42,531 bases of DNA from the NCBI GenBank assembly GCA_003222385.1, contig QHVV01000008.1:1-42531 (forward strand), in the 5' to 3' direction. The stretch comes from Acidobacteriota bacterium (GTDB lineage: Bacteria > Acidobacteriota > Thermoanaerobaculia > UBA5066 > Gp7-AA6). Each line of letters opens with the position of its first letter. The first letter of the stretch is position 1. The notes under the pieces were generated by a model. That model saw only the letters and a list, made by a program, of their open reading frames with translations, was not told the origin of the DNA and did no database searches. The translations under genes and the position numbers were made by a program. Positions 39,515 through 42,531 of this stretch are shown here, one piece after another.

Positions 39515-40099
39515 ATGGAGACCTTCCCGGATATTTTGCCGGCGGAACCCACGCGGGTCCATGTCGGTTTCCAGGTCAACGGAGAATCGGTCGAGGTCGC
39601 CTTCGCGCCACACAAGACGCTCTTAGAAGTGTTGCGAGAGGACCTGGCGCTGACCGGGACGAAGCACGGCTGCGAGCTCGGGGAGTGCGGAACCTGCGCG
39701 GTGCTCGTTGACGGCAGGCCGGTCCTGTCCTGCCTCTACCTCGGCCTCGAGTGCGCGGGGAGGCGGGTCGAGACCGTCGAAGGGATGGCCCCGGCCGCCG
39801 GCCTCCATCCTCTCCAGAAAGCGTTCGCCGACCTGGGCGCGGCGCAGTGCGGCTACTGCACGCCCGGAATCCTGCTGACCGCGAAGGCGCTCCTCGACGC
39901 AAACGCGAGTCCGACGCTCGACGAGATCAAGGAAGCGCTCGCGGGGAACCTGTGCCGGTGCACCGGCTACATCAAGATCTTCGAGGCGGTCGAGCTGGCC
40001 GCGGCCTGGACGCGGGGAGAGGACGCGGAGCCGCGCAAAGAGACTTTGTACGGAACCGATTACGACGAGAGCGGGCTGCTTCCGGTGGTGAATCGATGA
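39515..40099 (+). CDS. 2Fe-2S small subunit of a xanthine-dehydrogenase-family molybdoenzyme
   Basis: 194 residues. The N-terminal plant-ferredoxin-like domain carries C53, C58 and C61 in GTKHGCELGECGTCAVL, and C73 in VLSCLYL. The helical second domain has QCGYCTPG and NLCRCTGYIKIFEA, the [2Fe-2S]-binding -CxxC- and -CxC- sites. This is the standard layout of CoxS/HcrC-like subunits that pass electrons from the molybdenum cofactor. After residue ~170 a charged tail ends DYDESGLLPVVNR, which is duplicated in the next ORF. Its stop overlaps the next ATG (ATGA). No FAD subunit gene is seen in the window. Confidence 0.93.
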   Translation: METFPDILPAEPTRVHVGFQVNGESVEVAFAPHKTLLEVLREDLALTGTKHGCELGECGTCAVLVDGRPVLSCLYLGLECAGRRVETVEGMAPAAGLHPLQKAFADLGAAQCGYCTPGILLTAKALLDANASPTLDEIKEALAGNLCRCTGYIKIFEAVELAAAWTRGEDAEPRKETLYGTDYDESGLLPVVNR

Positions 40100-40215
40100 G
40101 CCGTGGTGGAAAGCCTTCGTTTGAAAGTTTTCGTGCGCCGGTCGCAGAGCGACCGCCGCGCACCCGATCCGACTTCGACGAGAGCGGGCTGCTTCCTGTG
40201 GTGAATACGCGATGA
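40096..40215 (+). CDS. 39-residue chimeric ORF from a junction duplication
   Basis: Reads MSRGGKPSFESFRAPVAERPPRTRSDFDESGLLPVVNTR. It overlaps the small-subunit stop and the large-subunit start by 4 nt each (ATGA at both). The first part resembles the large subunit's N-terminus (MSDSSGARKPPFENSQSPLAERAPQRKS), and the second matches the small subunit's tail (DESGLLPVVN). It therefore looks like a by-product of a tandem duplication of about 113 bp spanning the gene junction. Whether it is translated is unknown, but the two ATGA overlaps could let it couple translation between the subunits. Confidence 0.55.
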   Translation: MSRGGKPSFESFRAPVAERPPRTRSDFDESGLLPVVNTR

Positions 40216-42531
40216 GCGACTCGAGCGGCGCCCGAAAGCCCCCGTTTGAAAATTCTCAGTCGCCGCTCGCGGAGCGAGCGCCGCAGCGCAAGTCAGGTCG
40301 CACCCGCGTCGTCGGGCGGCCGTATCCGAAGGTCGACGCCGCCGCGAAGGTGACGGGACAGACGAAGTTCGCCGACGACCTCTTTTTCCCGCGGATGCTC
40401 CATTGCAAGCTGCTCCGCTCCCGGGTCGCGCACGCGCGGCTCGTCTCAGTCGACGTCTCGAAGGCTCTCGTCCGGCCGGGCGTCGTCGCGGTCGCGACCG
40501 GCCGCGATCTGCCGATTTCTTTCGGGATCCTGCCGGTGTCGCAGGACGAACACGCGCTCGCCACCGACCGGGTCCGCTACGTCGGCGACCCGGTCGCGGC
40601 CGTCGCCGCGGTCGACGAAGACGCCGCCTTCGACGCGCTCGATTCGATCGACGTGGAATACGAGCTCCTGCCGCCGTTCGGCTCCATCGACGACGCCGTC
40701 GCGCGCCCTGAGCCCCGGATCCACGACTACGGCGATGGCGGCAACTTCCACAAGCTCGTCTCGATGGAATTCGGCGACACCGAGAAGGGGTTCGCCGCCG
40801 CCGACCGCGTCTTCGAGGACGTGTTCTTCTACGAGGGGTCTACCCATCTGCCGCTCGAGCAGCACGCCGCGGTCGCCGACTTCGGCCCGGACGGGAAGCT
40901 CACCGTCTGGTCGTCGACGCAGACGCCGCACTACGTGCACCGCGCGCTCGCGAAGGTGCTGCGTCTGCCGGCGTCGCGCATCCGCGTCATCGCGACTCCG
41001 AACGGCGGCGGCTTCGGCGGCAAGTCGGATCCGTTCAGCCACGAGATCGTGGTGGCGCACCTGTCGCGCGTCACGGGACGGCCGGTGAAGATCTGTCTGA
41101 CGCGCGAGGAAGTCTTCTACTGCCATCGCGGCCGGCACCCGACGCTCATGCGGGTCGTGACCGGCGTGAAGAAAGACGGCGCGATCACCGCGATGCACTT
41201 CCAGACGGTTTTGGACGGCGGCGGCTACGGCTCCTACGGGGTCGCCTCCACGTATTACACCGGGGCGCTGCAGACCGTGACCTACCGCGTGCCCGCGTAC
41301 CGCTTCGACGGCGCGCGCGTGTTCACGAACAAGCCGCCGTGCGGCCCGAAGCGCGGACATGGAACGCCGCAGCCGAGGTACGCGCTGGAGGTCCAGCTCG
41401 ACAAGATCGCGTGCGACCTCGGGCTCGATCCGGCGGAGATGCGCCAGGCCCATCTCGCGCCCGCCGACTCGGTCACCGCGAATTTCCTGCGGATCGGCTC
41501 GATGGGGCTCGGCGCCTGCATCGAAAAGGTCGTCGAGGCGTCGGGCTGGCGCGAGCGCCGCGGCAAGCTCCCGTTCGGGCGCGGCCTCGGTCTCGCGTGC
41601 TCGTCCTACATCTGCGGGGCGGGCCTTCCGATCTACTGGAACTCGATGCCGCAGTCCGGCGTGCAGTTGAAGCTCGACCGCTCCGGCGGCGTCACCGTGT
41701 TCTGCGGCTCGGTCGACATCGGGCAGGGGAGCGACTCGGTCCTCGCGTACGTCGTGGCGGAAGTCCTCGGGATTGACCCGTTCGACATCCGCGTCGTGAC
41801 CGCCGACACCGACCTGACTCCGGTCGATCTGGGCTCCTACTCCTCGCGCGTGACTTTGATGACGGGCAACGCTGCGCTCCAGGCGGCGGAACGGGCCCGG
41901 GAGCTCCTGGTCGAGGCGGCCGCGCGGAAGCTCGCGATCCCGAAGACGCGCGTGGCGCTCGCGGAGGGACGGGTCTTCGACGTCGAGGATCCCGGAAACG
42001 GGATGGCGTTCGCGGACGCCGTCGTCCTCGCCGAGTCGAAGTTCGGAACGATCGGCACGGTCGGTTCGTACACGCCCCCTCCCTCGCCCGGGCACTACCG
42101 CGGCGCCGGAGTTGGACCCTCGCCGGCGTACTCGTACTCCGCGGCCGTCGTCGAGGTCGAGGTCGATCCGGAGACCGGGATCTACTCGGTGCCGAAGGTC
42201 TGGATCGCGCACGACGTCGGGAAGTGCATCAACCCGGTCCTCGTGGTCGGGCAGGTCGAAGGCTCGGTCTACATGGGCCTGGGCGAAGCGATGATGGAGG
42301 AGATGGCATACCGGTCCGACGTCAACGGCAACGTCGTTCACAAGTTTCCTTCGCTCCTCGAGTACAAGAGCCCGACCACGAAAGAGATGTCCGAGGTCGT
42401 CACGTTCCTCGTCGAGGACCCCGACCCGAACGGCCCATTCGGCGCGAAAGAAGTGGGCCAGGGGCCGCTCCTGCCGATTCCGCCGGCGGTCGCGAACTCT
42501 CTCTTCGACGCGGTCGGCGTTCGTGTGGACG
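40212..42531 (+). CDS. Molybdopterin large subunit, xanthine dehydrogenase / 4-hydroxybenzoyl-CoA reductase-like, 3' end beyond window
   Basis: 773 open codons to the edge; the track omits it because no stop is reached. After a ~30-residue charged lead, conserved parts appear in order: RTRVVGRPYPKVDAAAKVTGQTKFADDLFFPRMLHCKLLRS, HARLVSVD, SVSQDEHALATDRVRYVGDPVAAVAA-like PVSQDEHALATDRVRYVGDP, the molybdopterin-binding NGGGFGGKSDPF, FTNKPPCGPKRGHGTPQPRYALE, GSVDIGQGSDSVLAYVVAEVLG and HDVGKCINP. GPFGAKEVGQGP holds the likely catalytic Glu. It hydroxylates or reduces an aromatic or N-heterocyclic substrate at the Mo centre. CGPKRGHGTPQ points to a 4-hydroxybenzoyl-CoA-reductase-like group over CoxL; this is tentative. 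No AYRCSFR copper motif is present. Confidence 0.9.
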   Translation, partial: MSDSSGARKPPFENSQSPLAERAPQRKSGRTRVVGRPYPKVDAAAKVTGQTKFADDLFFPRMLHCKLLRSRVAHARLVSVDVSKALVRPGVVAVATGRDLPISFGILPVSQDEHALATDRVRYVGDPVAAVAAVDEDAAFDALDSIDVEYELLPPFGSIDDAVARPEPRIHDYGDGGNFHKLVSMEFGDTEKGFAAADRVFEDVFFYEGSTHLPLEQHAAVADFGPDGKLTVWSSTQTPHYVHRALAKVLRLPASRIRVIATPNGGGFGGKSDPFSHEIVVAHLSRVTGRPVKICLTREEVFYCHRGRHPTLMRVVTGVKKDGAITAMHFQTVLDGGGYGSYGVASTYYTGALQTVTYRVPAYRFDGARVFTNKPPCGPKRGHGTPQPRYALEVQLDKIACDLGLDPAEMRQAHLAPADSVTANFLRIGSMGLGACIEKVVEASGWRERRGKLPFGRGLGLACSSYICGAGLPIYWNSMPQSGVQLKLDRSGGVTVFCGSVDIGQGSDSVLAYVVAEVLGIDPFDIRVVTADTDLTPVDLGSYSSRVTLMTGNAALQAAERARELLVEAAARKLAIPKTRVALAEGRVFDVEDPGNGMAFADAVVLAESKFGTIGTVGSYTPPPSPGHYRGAGVGPSPAYSYSAAVVEVEVDPETGIYSVPKVWIAHDVGKCINPVLVVGQVEGSVYMGLGEAMMEEMAYRSDVNGNVVHKFPSLLEYKSPTTKEMSEVVTFLVEDPDPNGPFGAKEVGQGPLLPIPPAVANSLFDAVGVRVD

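Noticed and set aside
40446-42341. 631-residue minus-strand ORF
   Set aside because: Antisense to the molybdopterin large subunit, which has clear motifs throughout. Composition (Arg, Val, Asp) is typical of high-GC complementary frames.
1-42531. CRISPR arrays, tRNA or rRNA genes, phage or IS genes
   Set aside because: I looked for regularly spaced repeats, tRNA-like cloverleaf ends (TTCRA with CCA) and transposase motifs and saw none. A tRNA scan could settle the tRNA point.

Overview
The window is high-GC bacterial chromosome with dense genes and short intergenic gaps. It carries no tRNA, rRNA, CRISPR array, transposase or phage gene that I can see. An OmpA-type outer-membrane protein, several lipobox-like leaders, a TAT-type leader and many secreted peptidases point to a Gram-negative heterotroph. 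The mix of families (DUF885 and DPP IV peptidases, TIGR03960-type radical SAM, DUF4331, CSLREA and SdrD-B repeat proteins) suggests Acidobacteriota or a close relative. That placement is inference; no phylogenetic marker is present.

Layout. 1-4.7 kb (minus strand): a cut-off CSLREA secreted protein, a PTPS/QueD-like enzyme, a large radical SAM fusion protein and a threonine synthase-like PLP enzyme. 4.8-11.7 kb: an FAD oxidoreductase, a small basic protein, rlmN, an alpha/beta hydrolase, a 2Fe-2S ferredoxin, a lipoprotein, an OsmC-like protein, a broken Smr gene, a zinc-ribbon protein and a membrane diguanylate cyclase. 11.8-14.5 kb (plus): a zinc metallopeptidase coupled to a D-Ala-D-Ala-ligase-like ATP-grasp enzyme, then a secreted chalcone-isomerase-like protein. 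14.5-18.2 kb: a halogenase-like flavoprotein and an osmoprotectant ABC transporter whose binding-protein gene is reversed and bracketed by inverted 48-bp repeats. 18.2-21.9 kb: a ferritin-like protein and a DUF4331 protein, divergent from an ECF sigma/anti-sigma pair. 22.1-27.8 kb: DPP IV, parvulin PPIase, a glycosidase-like protein, fructose-1,6-bisphosphatase, a LysM protein and a lipoprotein. 27.8-33.9 kb: ychF, a Ca2+/H+ antiporter, an M15-like peptidase, an APC permease and an amidohydrolase. 34-39.4 kb: an SdrD-B repeat protein with a frameshift, an OmpA-like porin and a DUF885 peptidase. 39.5 kb to the end: small and large subunits of a xanthine-dehydrogenase/4-hydroxybenzoyl-CoA-reductase-like molybdoenzyme; the large subunit runs off the window.

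Cross-cutting observations. Many first-in-operon genes have a TANNNT-like -10 hexamer only 6-10 nt before the start codon and no Shine-Dalgarno, which suggests leaderless transcripts are common. Two GGGGACAG-ended palindromes and a GGGGTCAGG-ended inverted pair mark small repeat families. The junction of the two molybdoenzyme genes carries a tandem duplication that makes a 39-residue chimeric ORF. Two genes (Smr and SdrD-B) are frameshifted.

The most plausible little-described modules are the metallopeptidase/ATP-grasp pair, the DUF4331-ferritin-ECF locus and the reversed, repeat-bracketed transporter cassette. Starts were assigned by hand from the sequence. No database search was possible, so family names rest on recognised motifs.
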